A stretch of DNA of 23,515 nucleotides from Pseudomonadota bacterium. Lineage in GTDB: Bacteria; Pseudomonadota; Alphaproteobacteria; Rhizobiales; Rhizobiaceae. Positions within the stretch are counted from its first letter, which is position 1. Every line of letters starts with the position of its first letter. Position numbers and translations under genes: made by a program. Below, piece by piece: positions 22,996-23,515 of the stretch. The notes under the pieces are model-generated. The model did not search any database. It was not told the DNA's origin and saw only the letters and a program-made list of their open reading frames with translations. The stretch spans positions 1 to 23,515 of the forward strand of contig JAEWOP010000276.1 in the NCBI GenBank assembly GCA_023399635.1, written 5' to 3'.

Positions 22996-23515
22996 ATGGA
23001 AAGCCTCACCTCCCTCTTCCCATCGCTCGCTGCTCGCCCCGAATCTGCGCTGCTCATGGTTTTTGGCGCAATTGTCCTGATCGGTATTACCATCCCCCTC
23101 GTCGCATCCTCGAGACGGCGAAACGTGGAACTGGTACGGCAGGCAGCGCAATCTGAAGCCCGTCTCGCAGAACTCATGCGCAGCCAGTCGGAGATGCAGG
23201 GCCGCTTGGCGACAATGGCCGAGACGTTGTCTCAGCGCCAGTCGGAGCTGAACCAGGCGGTGAACCAGCGGCTCGACGGCATGAGCCATCGACTCGGCAA
23301 CACGATCACTGAACAGACGAAGTCGACGCATGAGAACCTGCGCCTCCTGCAGGAGCGGCTGGCGGTGATTGACGCGGCGCAGAACAACATCCAGACGCTG
23401 GCAAAGGATGTCGTCGGGCTGCAGGCAATCCTTTCCAACAAGCAGACACGCGGCGCATTCGGGCAGGGCCGGATGGAGGCTATCATTGCCGATGGCCTGC
23501 CCATGGGGGCATACG
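22996..23515 (+). CDS. rmuC: RmuC-domain DNA recombination protein, 5' part (3' end outside window)
   Basis: The frame from the ATG at 22996 stays open to the window edge (173 codons). It encodes a membrane anchor (about 18-37), a long Gln/Arg/Leu-rich coiled coil (about 44-145), and the start of the RmuC domain, recognised by SNKQTRGAFGQGRMEA then IIADGLPMGAY. RmuC proteins resemble nucleases of the restriction-like fold and limit inversions at short inverted repeats in E. coli; their biochemical activity is not well settled. AGGGTGG precedes the start. The catalytic part is beyond the window, so integrity cannot be judged. Confidence 0.93.
   Translation, partial: MESLTSLFPSLAARPESALLMVFGAIVLIGITIPLVASSRRRNVELVRQAAQSEARLAELMRSQSEMQGRLATMAETLSQRQSELNQAVNQRLDGMSHRLGNTITEQTKSTHENLRLLQERLAVIDAAQNNIQTLAKDVVGLQAILSNKQTRGAFGQGRMEAIIADGLPMGAY

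Overview
The window is a stretch of alphaproteobacterial chromosome, most likely from the Rhizobiaceae (Rhizobium, Sinorhizobium/Ensifer, Agrobacterium or a close relative). This rests on the protein sequences of Pgi, Frk, PyrE, YidC, EngB, DapD, Fmt and Def, on the rpmH-rnpA-yidC and dapD-dapE clusters, on the high G+C coding sequence, and on my memory of these families. No database comparison was possible. I see no phage, insertion sequence, CRISPR array or other clear sign of recent transfer, and almost all of it is core genome.

Region by region: 1-219 is the 3' end of an AMP-forming acyl-CoA ligase. Next is pgi (+), which converges on the minus-strand cluster pyrC-pyrE-frk (4742 down to 1942). 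A secreted Sel1-repeat protein (+, 4967-5896) faces tRNA-Arg(ACG) (-), an orphan membrane histidine kinase (-) and a methyl-accepting chemotaxis protein (-). A 454-nt divergent region (9907-10360) separates that block from rpmH-rnpA-yidC (+), which ends in a strong intrinsic terminator. Then come engB (+) and argB (+), the latter meeting a DMT-family transporter (-) stop codon to stop codon. A HAD-family pyrimidine 5'-nucleotidase (+) and an exported four-EF-hand protein (+) follow. A LOG-family protein (-) is divergent from dapD-dapE-membrane protein (+). The operon def-fmt-truA (-) and the start of rmuC (+) close the window.

Functional links: Frk and Pgi together feed fructose to glucose-6-phosphate. 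PyrC and PyrE are the third and fifth enzymes that act in de novo UMP synthesis. RpmH, RnpA and YidC serve ribosome assembly, tRNA processing and membrane insertion, and EngB serves the 50S subunit. ArgB commits glutamate to arginine. DapD and DapE make the lysine and peptidoglycan precursor. Def, Fmt and TruA handle N-formylmethionine initiation and tRNA modification.

I did not find a convincing new multi-gene system. The better leads are regulatory DNA: a 15-bp direct repeat with 20-bp period before the EF-hand gene, two inverted repeats in the LOG/dapD divergent region, an imperfect 28-bp dyad and CtrA-like sites in the chemoreceptor/rpmH region, and an rpmH leader in which a small hairpin may bring a distant Shine-Dalgarno sequence close to the start codon. 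Among proteins, the orphan kinase, the exported EF-hand protein and the membrane protein overlapping dapE are the least explained.
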